Source of the DNA: Annona cherimola
Lineage: Eukaryota; Streptophyta; Magnoliopsida; Magnoliales; Annonaceae
DNA: 64,000 bases
Assembly: GCA_030490835.1 (NCBI GenBank)
Contig: CM059972.1
Span: 10,818,264 to 10,882,263 of the forward strand
Direction of reading: 5' to 3'
Part shown: one piece after another, positions 23,460-36,600 of the stretch
How positions within the stretch are numbered: position 1 is the first letter of the stretch
Layout: the number at the start of each line of letters is the position of its first letter
Translations under genes and position numbers: made by a program
Notes under the pieces: generated by a model
What the model was told of the DNA's origin: nothing
The model's input: the letters and a program-made list of their open reading frames with translations, nothing else
Databases searched by the model: none

Positions 23460-25930
23460 GAGTTGTCATGTTGCCAGTTCGAAGGACATGCGAGTATGAA
23501 ATGTGTATGAAAGCAGCCTCCATACCTTTGATTTCTTGTAAGATAAAATGCAGGTCAGAGAATAGAAAGGTCGCCCCTTAAGCCAAGAAATAATCACATA
23601 TGCATCACTTTCAATTACCATTGTGGACAGTTTGCTCCCCAAGGCCCATTCGATACCTATAAAAATTGTGTGAAGCTTCATCTAGCTAGATTTCTCAGTC
23701 CCAGAAATCCTCGAAAAGCTAGCGGTTAAGAAAACCTCATTTGACTCCCATCACACCACCCTAAAACCCATTGTAGAAGAGTCCGTTAAATACATAGTGT
23801 CCATGTTCAATTTGAAGTAACCCACTTCTGGTTAACCCCGCCTAGTAAGATTGCTATGAGACTAAATGCGTTCGGTTGGTGGTGAGAGAGGTTGAAGAGC
23901 ACTAGTACAAGAAATTCATGGTCCATCCCATGATATTCAGTAAGGAGATTTACATGTTTTTATTCACTAACATGTTCCTCATATACCGAATCCTCCAACA
24001 AATGGTTGGAGAGAGTAAGAGAAGGTAGGAATCTCTTTTCAAAGCGACCTTGAATAAGATCTCCTTTATGTGAATAAAGTGCCTAGCTAGGATATACTGG
24101 AAATAACTAACCTTGAAGACATCTCTTGAGATGTGGCATGAACAAAACACATGTAATTCGTCTTCATTCATTTGATTACATGGGTGATAAGGGTCATAAA
24201 GTGTGGGTGCATATGTCACACCTGAACAAGTTCATTATTGTGGAAAGGGCCAAACAATTGTATCTTCTTTGGATTGTTAGCTTTCCAAATAGCTTGCATT
24301 TGCAATAGTCTCATACTCATCCAAGAGGTGGGGTTGAATTCCTACATCCCTCAAATGATTCAAATGTGCAACTCTATATGCACTATTTATTGTAAAAACT
24401 CTGTTGGTCTCAAGGTCCCAATATGTGCAATCCTCTTCCGGTTCACTGGCAATCGACACCAACTTCACCGGATCCCATGCCTCTTCCTCCATGACCATTT
24501 TGATTAGTTGTTTATTCTATTGTCTTAAATTGAGGTTGAAGAAAGGGTCCATCTTTGAGTCCCAAGAGGGCCTTTCATGAAGGGGGCCACTTGGGGAAAA
24601 GTGTTGTGTGGCCCAACTATCCAGAAAGAAACGAACATTCTGACCTTTGCCAATGTATCATTTGCAACCCCTTTCCAAGAGGGATCTGATGAAAGCTAAT
24701 CTTCGCCAAATGAAGGAGATGCCTTTTCATATCTCTTCATTCCAAAAAGTTGTTACGAGGGAAACACTTTGCTTTCAACACCTTGTGACTAAGGGCTCGT
24801 TAAAGAATAAGCTAATGTGGGAATGAGAGGGAATTTGTGGGAACACAAATTTTGAGACTAATCATCACTCAAATAATAACTATATTTTTTCACTTTTATC
24901 CATATATTCTAATCATTTTTCCTATCAATTACTTTTCATCATACATATTTATTCCAACTTTACCTTTATCATTTCCTATCAATCATGTCATTCCCAAAAT
25001 ATTCATTTTCTCATTTCATCACATTCCATAATTTTTCCTCACTCCACATTCCCAGACTAGCCTGAAGAGAATTTAGATCTGTAGCTATCCTCTATGCTAG
25101 TTTTGTTATGAGTGCCATGTTGAAGGATGCTAGTTCATAAATCCCAAACCCCCTTGTATCTTCGAGATACATAGCTCTGCCACGACGCCCAACTCATTTT
25201 CCTTCTGCTATCTCGTTCACCCCACCAAAATTTAATAATCACAACATTGATGTGGTCATAATATTTTTGGAGAAGAAGGAAGAGATTCATTGCGTAACTT
25301 GAAATGGCTTAGGCCGCTGCTTTAATGAGGATCTCCTTACCTCTAATAGAAAGAAGTTTTGACTACCATCCTTGAAACCTCCTCCAAATTTTTTCCCTTA
25401 CATGCTGGAATTCTATTGATTTGGTCCTTCCTGTCCATTCTGGCTAACCCAAATAAGATTTTATCTATTGGTTTTTTGTTTCAACGAAGTTTTCTATGGA
25501 TGTTCTTGTGCTAGTTTGAGTGTTTTTATTGAAAATTGTGGATGTCTTCCTCTTATTTATCCTCTGCCTAGAGCTAACCTCATATTTCCTTAGAATGTCA
25601 AGGAAGTGGGTTGCTTCTTGTACATTTGCATGGAGGAAAAACTGGGGATCATTTGCAAAGAATAGATGTGTCAATCTCGGATAATTCTTGCCCATTTTGA
25701 TTCCTTTTATGAGACTCGTTGCCTAGCTCTAAGATATGAATGCCGATAAACTTTGCACACAGAGTAGGAACATGTATGGGAATAATGAGTTCCCTGTAAA
25801 AGCCCCCTCTATGAGGATGATATTTTTTGTTAGCTTGTTATTGAAGGATACTTGGTACGTGACTAAAGAGATGCGACAATACACCCATCGAATCCAAATT
25901 TCGTCAGAATCCATTTTCCCCTCATGACGT
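23460..25930 (-). mobile_element. L1-type LINE, ORF2 part, heavily decayed
   Basis: Minus-strand fragments in the order of a plant L1 ORF2. Reverse transcriptase at about 25914-25465: EIWIRWVYCRIS, then YMFLLCVQSLSAFIS (consensus ...PLSPYLFLLC.E.LSALI), then LTHLFFANDPQFFLHAN, where the catalytic FADD box reads FAND. A zinc-binding RT-associated region lies at about 24498-23950 (FTINSAYRVAHL; NEDELHVFCSC). An RNase H-like domain at 23681-23466 reads GIEWALGSKLSTMVIESDAY. Many frame breaks; inactive. Interrupted by a MITE at 24791-25065. No poly-A tail or target duplication identified. Confidence 0.75.
24791..25065. mobile_element. MITE nested in the L1 remnant
   Basis: Splits the L1 sequence. 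The ends read GGGCTCGTTAAAGAATAAGC and, on the other strand, GGCTAGTCTGGGAATGTGG. The inner parts are inverted ('gggaatgagagggaatttgt' against 'attttctcatttcatcacat'). Length about 275 bp. A TAA/TGA trinucleotide flanks it, too weak to call a target duplication. Confidence 0.55.
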
Positions 25931-26670
25931 CATAGAATTAGGTCCATTCAACTCAATCACAGGGCTTAGATATATTAATTTTAACTATCATCTCTTCCTT
26001 GGGACTTGTCTTTTTTCTCTTCAAAATTGCACCACCTTAAAGACAACAAGTGTATTCTTTGTGATGAGGCACCGTAGAACGAAAGCACTTTGTTAGGTTG
26101 AGATGATACTAGGCAAGCAACATTTGAGAATACTAAAATATGTAATCCAGTGTTTCATTAATCTTGCTTTAATTTCACCGTGAGGAATTGAGAAGTTTGG
26201 GCGTTACTCGATCATTTATGGGTTTACTGCGGTCCGCGCGTCTTCATGGGTGGCAAAGGGACCCAACAAGAAATAAAGGCCGCCGCCACGCAGCTTTAAT
26301 GGCTGGAAATTCTCAGCTGTGTTTTCATGACAATAATAAAGGCATCTTTCTGGCCCTCCTTCGTGATCCGTTCGTTTGGAAGTGCTATCATTGGAATTTA
26401 AAACTCATTCTGATGGATAATCAAACAAGTAATTTTACTTTTTAACGATCATGTTACTCCCTCTATTTTAAACTTCAGTCCATTGCTTTCTCGAAAGTTT
26501 AGGACATCGGAAAGTCGTGATCTTTATATCAAGGTTTTTTTTATTAGGATCCTTGCCGCTGTTGGGAATGATTTTATATGGTTTCAGCCATTATCGTGGC
26601 ATTTTGGATTCATTAGGACCGCGGAAACCAGACGTTAGGAGGAATATATATATATATACATATATATAGG
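25931..26670. other. Intergenic, no gene seen
   Basis: Probably includes further decayed 5' L1 sequence. An 85-codon plus-strand open frame at 26188-26445 has no recognisable similarity. Confidence 0.35.
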
Positions 26671-26677
26671 GAAATGA

Positions 26678-26733
26678 TCCAGTGCATGCGACTGCACCGT
26701 GCAGTCCATGCACTGTGGGCCCCACTTGATCAT
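26678..26733 (-). repeat. Solo terminus of an F-type foldback element
   Basis: 56 bp identical, base for base, to the reverse complement of 53921-53976, the right end of another element. It contains hairpin-forming GACTGCACCGTGCAGTC. It lies between AT microsatellites without its partner arm. Confidence 0.7.
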
Positions 26734-26879
26734 ATATATACATATATATATATATATAGAAGGAATGATATGATGCAAATAAAGAGTAAAAAGTAAAAAA
26801 ATAAAATAAATAAAGATAAACTAGATTAGATCTGCCTGGTTTAATTGTGACCACTGTGAAAACATCCTAACAACCATTT

Positions 26880-27000
26880 GGGGCCACATGAACCTGTCCT
26901 TAGTCCAGCAAGTTTCACACCAGGGCATGCTTGTCTGGTGACAGAGGTTCGATCCCCATCTTCACGTCTGCCATAGAGCAGCGTCTCAGGGAATTAAAAA
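26880..27000 (+). repeat. tRNA-derived SINE-like sequence
   Basis: Carries a strong B box, GGTTCGATCCCC (26947-26958), preceded by 'agtttcacaccagggcatgc' as a weak A-box region, and followed by 'acgtctgccatagagc' and an A/T tail. Related pieces are at 6895-7005 and 56160-56280. A true tRNA gene is rejected because no cloverleaf forms. Confidence 0.45.
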
Positions 27001-27311
27001 TTTTTTTTAGAAAAAAAACATTTGGGGCTGCTTTTCGAGGTTAATGAGAGAGCGTGTTTTGGCAAAATTGATAGATGTACCAAAAAATGCAAAAAAAGTA
27101 AACAGACGAAGGGGCTACTGCCAACAATACCGAAAATGTTGGCCTGTTGTTCATCGAAAAAAAAAATTGTTCGGCTGTTGGCCGCCCATCTGGGCTTTAG
27201 CTCTACAGGCCGTCCGTCAAGATGAGAGAATCGGCGGGCCACTGCCGCCAGGCCAAACATTTCAAGGATGGCGGACCACGGGGAATACTAAGAGTATGAT
27301 TCGCTGCGTAT

Positions 27312-28110
27312 GAAAAATTTCAACTCAATTATTTTTTAAAATTTAAAGTTTTTCATTCTTCATGTTATTTTATTTTTTAATTATTTATTCATATTTTCAT
27401 ATATAATTATCTTATTTTTTCAATCATTTCTACACATTACCCATACAACTTATATGTTTTAAATTTCCCGTGTGTTTGGGAAGTGATAAACTTTTTAATA
27501 AAATATTTTTACATACAAGTTTTTAAAATATAAGAAAATAATGTGATATGGTGAAGATAATGATGAAGTGATCCTATTAGCTCAAGCTAAGCGAGTTAAA
27601 AAATCCATTTATAACACTTTTTTGTTTTTTCTTTATACACCGGTTTATCTAAATGTATTTAATATATAAACCAAATTTTACCTTTTTGGATATGTGTATA
27701 TATTTTTTTTGAACATTTAAAACATCTATGTATAAATATGTATTTAAAATACTCCTATTTTTAAAAATATATGGACAGATATCCAAAAATGATAAAATTT
27801 AGTTTATATATGTTAAATTTGCTTAGATAAACAATTATACAAAAAAAATAACAAAAAAATATTGTAAATGAGTTTTTTAACGTGGGCTAAACGAAATATT
27901 TATTTAGCCCAGACTAACGGAATCATTTCTCAATAATGAAGAGCAAAACGAATAAAGTTAAAATAAATAAGTTAATTATATATATAGTTGTGTATAAATT
28001 ATTGAAAAGTATGATAGTTGTATATGAAAAATGAATAAACAATTAAAAAATAAGATAATTATGAAAAGTAAAAATTTTATATTGAAAAGTTTTATGTGAT
28101 CTTTTATTCT
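27312..28110. mobile_element. Inverted family B MITE pair, one split by an A-type element
   Basis: 27312-27468 is a reverse-orientation family B half. A forward copy starts GTGTGTTTGGGAAGTG at 27471 and runs through 'aaataatgtgatatggtgaagataatga'-type sequence to 27564. It resumes at 27932 with 'aatgaagagcaaaacg' and continues to about 28110. The gap is filled by the A-type foldback element at 27565-27931, so that element came later. Confidence 0.7.
27565..27931. mobile_element. Foldback MULE-like MITE, family A, nested
   Basis: 367 bp. The left end is GAAGTGATCCTATTAG; the right end on the other strand is GAGAAATGATTCCGTTAG. The arms contain the A core 'tatctaaatgtatttaatat' and its inverted copy. 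Worn 9-bp duplications are GATAATGAT and AATAATGAA (7 of 9). The host sequence, a family B MITE, is recognisable on both sides. Confidence 0.75.
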
Positions 28111-28861
28111 TTTTACTTTTTATCATTAACCTTGTCGCATTACATCATTTTATTCTATTTAAACAAAATTTATACTAAAGTTTTTCATCTATAACTTTTA
28201 TCAGTTCATAAATGCACACAAGACTTTTCAATTTGAAACTTTTAATATCCACAACTATCTTATTTTTAGTTTTTTTTCATATTCTCGTATGATTAACTTA
28301 TTGATTTTAACTTTATCAACTTACTCATCATCGTTGTCCAAATCATATTATATTATTTTCTATTAATTCAAAGGGTAGTTCAGAAATATAGTAGGGAACA
28401 AGTAAAGATGTACCGAGAATGAGTAAATGTGGATAAGAGATAGGTAGAAATGTATTGTGAATTAGTAAAGGTTTATCAAGAAATGTGATATCTCATATCA
28501 TTTCATGCTCATGCTACTTGTGAACGGGTGCTTATAGAAAAAATTTTCGGGTGTGCTTAATAATGCAAGGAAAATGTCAACATAAAAATTTCACTTTTTA
28601 CAACTACTTTATTTTAAAATTACTTATTCATATATTCCTATACAACTACTGTATTTTCCAATTATTCGTATACTACTATCTATGTAATTAACTTATTTAT
28701 TTTAACCTTATCCTCTTTATACATTATCACTACTTTTGTTATATCAAATTATTTTCTACCAAATTAATAACTTTTATATCAAAAATTTTTCATCCAAAAA
28801 TTTTATCACTCTCTAAATATAACTTTCATATAAAAATTTCATCATTTTCCCAACCACACCC
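28110..28861 (-). mobile_element. Further family B MITE copies, reverse orientation
   Basis: 28110-28400 contains reverse-orientation family B pieces. 28549-28861 is a fuller copy from GGGTGTGCTTAATAATGC to CCAACCACACCC, with 'tttcatccaaaaattttatc'. No clear target duplications. Confidence 0.6.
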
Positions 28862-28897
28862 TGTTTTTACAATTATTTGGAATAATGTTTCAACTTA

Positions 28898-29163
28898 GGG
28901 TGTGTTTGGTAACAAGTAAAAATTGTCAAGTTAAAACTTTTCAATCTCCATAATTATCATATTTTTTAATCATTTGTTTACATTTTTCTATAGAAATACC
29001 ATACTTTTTAATCATTTATACACAACTACCAACATAACTAACCTATCTATTTCAACTTTATCATATTTATTTCTCATCATTACCCATATCATATCATATC
29101 ATTTGATAACTTCTATTCTCTAAGATTTTTCATAAAAATTTTTATCTATTTCCAAACACACCC
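28898..29163 (-). mobile_element. Tourist-like MITE, family B
   Basis: 266 bp with TIRs GGGTGTGTTTGGTAAC and CCAAACACACCC and a perfect TTA target duplication (28895-28897 and 29164-29166). It is close in sequence to the copies at 1592 and 16453, so a fairly recent insertion, and lies about 700 bp upstream of CCT8. Confidence 0.9.
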
Positions 29164-29166
29164 TTA

Positions 29167-29882
29167 AAATAAAAGGCGTGTTGTCTTCATCGAAAGAAAG
29201 TGAAACCAAGGAAATAAAATTTGATTTATATATCAATATTAAAACTGTCTATTTAACATCGAAATTATAAAAAACATTCTTTAATTCACTAAAACGGGAA
29301 AATAATATTAATCGAGAACGGCAAATTGACGTAGAAGGGAGAATAATATTATTTGAGGGAAGCTAAGGGTCTAAAATTGAATCCCACGTCGAAAATAATT
29401 CTCATGCGGCCCCCTCAATTCAAAGTACCTCATGTACGCGACTGGGAATCTTTAGTACTAAGCGCTAAACATACGTATGAGGTCGGCCAACGGGCGCGAT
29501 TCGATCTCGCATTAATCCTTTTCCATGGCCCACCTGCTAAATTAGTTTTGCTCGTGTTTTGCACCCATATCCAGAACCAATCGAACAACCTGATGGGCGG
29601 ATTGGATTTTGCACAGACAGCATGATGGACTCCACAAGCGCGACTGTTCCAGATGATTCTGGTCCCTCTCGGCTTTCCCTCGCTATTGTACGCCTGGCGC
29701 CCGCTTCTCTACTGGCGATAGACGCCTAGACGGAATTTAAAAGCGCTGCTGCTGCTCCTTGCAATCTTTTTTAGGGTTTTTCCCTGGGAGACCGCATCTG
29801 TAGAGCTTTGATCTGTGATTCGTTCTCTTCGTCTCTGCCCCCTCGTTCGTAGTTGGATTCGAGGGATTTGCCAGCGGTGAAA
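29167..29882 (+). promoter_or_regulatory. CCT8 promoter and leader with telo-box
   Basis: Sequence becomes GC-richer from about 29630. A telo-box, TTTAGGGTTT (29770-29779), lies about 105 bp before the ATG. This motif is known in plant promoters and leaders of translation-related and other housekeeping genes. The transcription start cannot be read from the sequence. A 90-codon open frame at 29353-29625 is probably chance. Confidence 0.55.
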
Positions 29883-30581
29883 ATGGTGTTCCAAATGCAG
29901 CCGTACGGCATTCAGGCGATGCTGAAAGAAGGCCACAAGCATCTATCTGGCCTCGAGGAAGCGGTGCTGAAAAATATCGATGCCTGCAAGCAGCTCTCCA
30001 CCATCACTCGAACTTCTCTCGGACCAAATGGTAATTTTCATTTGAAGGACCTTCGCGCTGGAAAAATAGAATCCTTTTGCTTGTTTTGAGTCGATTATTG
30101 TACTTTGTCATTCTTGTTGGATTCGGTTAAGCTGATTAGCTTGGACTTTTTGTTGGTAATTTGTCAATGCTAATGCTGCTTGCTTTTTGGTTGCTAGAAG
30201 TCTACTATTTAAGTTCTACTGTCAGTACTTCAATAGTTGCCCTTTGTTTGTCTTCCCTTTCGTGAGAAACAGCTTCACCGGACATGTGAACTGGTCGTCG
30301 ACACAAGACAGACAGTGAAGGGAAATAGGATGAATTTATTTATTTCTGTGCAATAGGGGTAGATATGAATCTAGTCAGGACAATTTTATCAACTTTTGAA
30401 TCACCAGGAAACGATGCAGACATTTACCTAGCTTATTCAACCTTGCCTGTTGTATGGTCAATCCTTTATTTTTCCTTCTCCATTCCGAAAAAATTGCTCG
30501 GTTCTGTCTTTATCCAATGTTTCATTAATATTATTTTGGTCTCTGTTTGATATTATTTGGTTCCTATTGCCTCCATATATC

Positions 30582-30620
<39 letters not shown>

Positions 30621-33600
30621 TCTTCATATCTATAAAAACGACAATGCTCAGGCAATGCCTGGTGGCATTTAAATAAAGAAGAAAAAAATTATCTTTCATG
30701 AAACATGCAACTAAAATTTTTCCATGTGGTAGCATAATGTCATTTGGTGAGGTTATTTATTGTATACTACTGGAAAATTGCTATTTAAATTTAGTTTTCA
30801 GTATATATCAAATTGGAAGTATCTTATTCAGGCTTCATTTGGATGAGCTTTCTGATGGCACTTATGCACATTTGAAAACGCAACATGAGAAATTGGAACG
30901 CTGTTTGGGTGGGCGGTGTGAACTTCTACATTTTGGACATTTTAAGGCTAATTTTGCGGTAAAAAGCACCGAATAGTGAATCTGTACAATCCTGCTTCCT
31001 AAATAAGTGCTGACCCATTTTATTGGAAGTGGAAGCAATGTGGCCTCTTTTGATATCATATGTATATATTTTTGATTATTCAGGTATGAATAAGATGGTC
31101 ATTAATCATCTGGACAAGCTCTTTGTAACAAATGATGCTGCAACAATTGTAAATGAACTTGAGGTCCAGCATCCTGCTGCCAAGATTCTGGTTTTAGCTG
31201 GCAAAGCTCAACAGGAAGAAATTGGAGATGGAGCCAATCTCACAGTATCTTTTGCTGGGGAGCTTCTCCAGAATGCTGAGGAACTTATCAGAACAGGGCT
31301 ACATCCTAGTGAAATCATTAGTGGCTATACAAAAGCAATCAATAAGGTCCTTTATTTTTGCTATCTGACCAGCTAATCGTACCTGTATTTTTCTCCCTGT
31401 AACTGTGCATGTTCTTATTTATTATTGCTTGATGCCAGACTATTGAGATTTTAGATGAATTGGTAGAGAAGGGATCCGATACAATGGATGTGAGGAACAA
31501 GGATGAAGTTATTTCCCGAATGAGAGCTGCTGTGGCCAGCAAGCAATTTGGACAAGAAGATATTTTGTGCCCCCTTATAGCAGATGTGGGTGCATGAATG
31601 TTACAAAATTTCCATGTATAATATAAGCCTGCAGAAATTCTTATTCCATACCCTTTTTTTTTCCCTTTTTAAATTAGGCATGCATCCAAGTCTGCCCGAA
31701 GAACCCAGCAAACTTCAATGTGGATAATGTTCGTGTTGCAAAGCTCCTTGGATGTGGTCTGCATGATTCCTCAGTTGTTCGTGGCATGGTCCTGAAAACT
31801 GATGCTGTTGGAAGTATAAAGCGAGTGGAGAAGGCAAAGGTCTGCGCTTTCAAAAATATTATTTGGATTCTAATTACTCTGCATTCTAGAAGAAAGTCAT
31901 CTATTGTATTTGTATAGTTGCTTTCTTTTTAGTGTTGATTCATGCATCAAAATCCTTGATGTTGTTGTTTCCCTTTTTTTTTTTTTCCTCCATATAGATT
32001 GCAGTTTTCTCTGGAGGTGTGGATACATCTGCAACTGAAACAAAGGGAACTGTTCTAATTCATAGTGCTGAGCAGGTTGCATTTGTGATGCCTTTCTCTC
32101 CTTTTGCTTTGATTAAAAGCTTGAATAACTTAGAATTTTTGATTTGACATTCTGAGTGCTCTGTTCTACTTAGAAGCCATGGCCTTTAGTCCCTTATCAT
32201 TTGCGTCAATAAACAGTGTCGTGAAAAGTTCGTTTGAGGGCATTTAGGATGACCGATTTTGTGTTTACAATATCACCAGGTCATTGTTCTGGAGTTTGAC
32301 TTGTCAAAGCATCTAGAAGAAATGCCAATATGCTATGCCTGGCATATGCGGTGTTGCATCCTTGAATGAATAGTTCTTCTCTTTTGAAAGTTTGACAAAA
32401 GGAAGGTGCAAAAGATTTACATCTGTATCGTGGTTAATGTTGCTTGAACATGTTTAAGATGCCATATGCATCTTACAAATTACAAAAGGATTTGAATTTT
32501 GAAATAAAAAGGGAGAAAAAGAACTGCAGGGAAAGTTTATGGTATAAACAATTGAACATCTGCGCTAGTTGCTCATTTGTTAATAATTAACTTTGCTGCA
32601 AAAATCTAAATAACAGTGATGGCTTCAGCAGTGCTTGTTGGAAGCTTATCCATATGGTATTCATTCAATTCAGTTTTCCACATATAATTAATGCCTGTGT
32701 CAAAGTTAACGAAGATTATTTTATGGTGAAACCTGAAGCAAAATTGACCAGGATGAACATTACTTTTTAAGTGTTAGCTGTTTATGTCTCCACTGCAGAT
32801 GTTATCCTGATATTGTGTCCCATGTCTTGATTTAGTCTTTATCCTGTTATGCACGTTTGCAGCTAGAGAATTATGCAAAAACAGAGGAAGCAAAAGTTGA
32901 GGAGCTTATAAAGGCAGTTGCAGAGTCTGGTGCTAAAGTTATTGTCAGTGGAGGAGCTGTGGGAGATATGGCATTGCATTTCTGTGAGCGTTACAAGTAA
33001 ATTTATTGCTCTTTGATTCTTTAAATTTTAATTCCTAATTGAGTTTCTACATCTGCCATCTTTGATTATCGATATTGCTACAAGATGTACTCAAACATTT
33101 TTCCTTGACAATGCCCCTTTTCCCCTGTATTCACAAATCAGTTGACTGGCATTCTTGCTGTCATCAGTGTGGAGGTACTAGAATTGATGAAGCATTAGAA
33201 TAATTGTTGTTAAAAAACTTCCCTACGATTAAGTGATATGACATTGACACTTCTACAATATTTTACAATATTCACTTTCAAGGGTTTTGGGCAACTGGCT
33301 TAATGGAAAGATTAGCTGTGTTCTTTTCTTTTCTCCTCTTGTTAACATGCTCTTTAGGCAGATGTTTTGTTTCATGTAAGACTTCCGACTGCTATTGGTA
33401 ATACAAGAATGCCATCTACATGATAATTTGTGTATCTACACACAAGTTCAGTAACCCTATGTGTTCTAATATGTAATACTGCCTATTTTTGGCTCCTTGC
33501 TGTGTAATTAAGGGTATTTGGGGCTAGTTTTGCTTTTACCCTGCTGTTATCTGTTGGCGTCAGTTACATACATGTGAAAACTGAAAACAATGATGCTACT

Positions 33601-36600
33601 AAAAATGTGAAGGTATCATTGATAAATAGCAAGATAGTACTAAAACTAAAAATTTGATTTTATTCTAGCATAATTTGCTACTGGAAGCTGCAGGCTTGTG
33701 TCACAGGAAATAGCCTCTTTTTAACAAAGCAAGGGCAAGGTTTTGTTCATGACACCTTCCTAGATCCTGCAGTATGTGGGAGCTCTATGGCTCTATGCTC
33801 TATACATGGTGTTGGCCCTTTTATTTTAGTGCAGATCCTCCTAGCTCCAGGTTTTCATGCATTATTCGACTTTAATGTTGATAAGATTGCCGGTATATTT
33901 GAATGTTTCGATGAAGTGAACATTATGAATATGATGAAAGGTTTTGTGAAGCTTTAAGAAATGCTGGGGCATGCATAACTAGTTATTGTTGGTGATTTCA
34001 GTGGTGTCCTAGAAACATCATGCGGAACTTGCATTTTTGTCTTGTCAGTTTACATGGCAATTCTTGTTACAGGCTCATGGTTTTGAAAATCAGCTCAAAG
34101 TTTGAGCTACGGCGATTTTGCCGCACTACAGGAGCTGTATCTCTTGTAAGTCTTTTACTTAAAATTTATCTCCCTGTATCTCTTGTAAGTCTTTTGCTTA
34201 AAATTTATCTCTGTTCTGGTTTTCTACCTATTCTGTCCTTTCATGACATCCTGCTGTTATCCTGACTACAGTTGAAGCTCAGCAGGCCTAGTGCAGATGA
34301 ACTTGGATATGCTGACTCTGTTTCTGTAGAGGAAATTGGTGGTGTTCGGGTAGATGTCTATCTGAATTATAATAGATGCATATGGAGTGAACTCTGCTTT
34401 CATCCTTGTTCCTATCTTCACAACTAAGGATTTGCCTTTTTTCTCATGTAGGTTACGATTGTTAAAAATGAGGCTGGTGGAAATGCTGTTTCTACTGTGG
34501 TTCTACGAGGTAGCACTGACAGTATATTGGATGATCTTGAAAGAGCAGTTGATGATGGTGTAAATACTTACAAGGTGTGTTTTGTCCAATAATGTTTATG
34601 CTACCTGACCTGATTTCAATAGCTAGCAATATTATTGATATGGTGTTTGTTTCTCATGATATGAGTTTTTCTGGACAACGTGGTTAACATGGGCACCATG
34701 GCCTGTTCTTGTATAAACTTATATTGTTTCAATTAAATTGTAGTTATTAGTTGAAAATTATTTGTTCATGTTTTATGTCCTTGTTTGTTGTATAAAGCCT
34801 TTAAATGGATTTAATGCAAGTCAATACCTTAATGAGAAATATGTGCATTTGCACATTCATCATAGCTAATGTTCATTAGACATGAATGAATTTGTTCATG
34901 GGTTGAATGTTTGTCCCTGACTTCTCATACTGTGGTAGTTTATAACTGTACGCCCTGACTTCTCATAAGTGGACATTGGTAGCTCATTATTCTTTTACAA
35001 CTTATTATTTTTTGTCTTTGTTTAAGGTGACACTTTCAAGAAAAAAGAGCCTTAAGTACCATATTTTCCCATTTCCTGGCTTACTGACAGAAATCTTTTA
35101 AAATGCTAACCTTGACACATAGGCTAACACTTGAGAGGCACTCGTTCCCATGCTGAAGAGGTTTACTTTCACCAAGAACTCACACGACCATGCGAAGAAT
35201 GTTTCCTTCAGTTATTCCACCAATAATCCATTTTCTTCCTCTGCTACCATTTTTATATGAGTTCTGTGTCTGTTGCTTTCGCTTTTATTTTTTTAAACAA
35301 TATTATTAGCATTTTCCTAATATTATCTAGAGTCTGGATTCTATCTATACCGGGATACCCTGTCTTGGTTCTTCAACGTAATATCTGAAGGATGAAAGTT
35401 ATTTCTGCAATTGTTAATTGCTTCATTAGTGCTACAAATTTGTTGATGTTGTTGCATTTTTTTGTATTTTCTTCAATTTCTGATATATATTTTTTTCAAT
35501 CCGAAAATCTGCATCAGGCAATGTGTAGAGATAGTCGCATAATTCCTGGAGCTGCAGCAACAGAAATTGAGTTAGCTAGAAAGTTGAAGGAATTTTCTCT
35601 TAAAGAAACAGGGTAATGTTGTTTACATTTTTTTTGTCAGTTAAATATTAGTTTATTTTTTGAGAAGCATTTATGGAATTGGGTATTTTAAAAAATTGTA
35701 AGTTGTTATGTCATTTTTGTAACTAATTTCTATCTGGTTATCTGCCGTAATACTGCTGAGACGAAGAATTCAAATTTTGTCAATTTTCCCCCTTTTTTGT
35801 GAGGCAGGAGGCACTTGTGGCTACTTTCTATAGTCCTATATCTGCGCAAGCATCAAGCTTGAGCTTGATTTCTAATGAATAGGGAATGATTTCTGGGCAT
35901 CTTTCTAGATATCATCTTTATCGAGATGTTTTAATTCATTGAATTTGATGCAAATTACCGCTTTTTTTTTTTTTTTTTTGCCTAGTGAGGTATCTGAGGA
36001 TGAACATGCAATGATGGCAATGTCTGTTTTCCATCTTATATGAGAGATGCCTTCAGATGTGGTTGTTTCCTTTTGTGACCTTTTTGTGTTGTTTTCTGTT
36101 TTCAGATTGGATCAGTATGCTATCGCTAAATTTGCTGAAAGCTTCGAGATGGTTCCTAAAACACTATCTGATAATGCTGGGCTCAATGCAATGGAAATAA
36201 TTTCTTCTCTTTATGCTGAGCACACTGCTGGAAATCATCGTGTTGGAATTGACTTTGAAGGTGGTGTCTGCAAAGATGCTTCAATCATGAATATCTGGGA
36301 CCTCTACGTGACTAAGTAAGAATGTCCTTAAATCTGTTTAGGTTGTGTGTTTTTCCCCCCCTTCTCCCCTTTGACTGTATGAATTAAATGCATGTGGATT
36401 TTCTTTTTGTTTTCAAAAATATTTCCTTTGTATATGAATTAATTGAATGTAGAGATTTGGGATAACAATATCCAAGACACTTCTATGACATGTTGGGCTG
36501 TAAAAAGCTCAATCAGGTCTGCAAGCTGTATGCTGCATGCAATATGGATACTGCTCTTCAAGATTGATCTACACATTGTCCTACACTTGCAGAATTCATT

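Noticed and set aside
26947..26958. tRNA gene suggested by GGTTCGATCCCC
   Set aside because: There is a B box but no acceptor, D or anticodon stems in the right places. Read as a SINE-like repeat.
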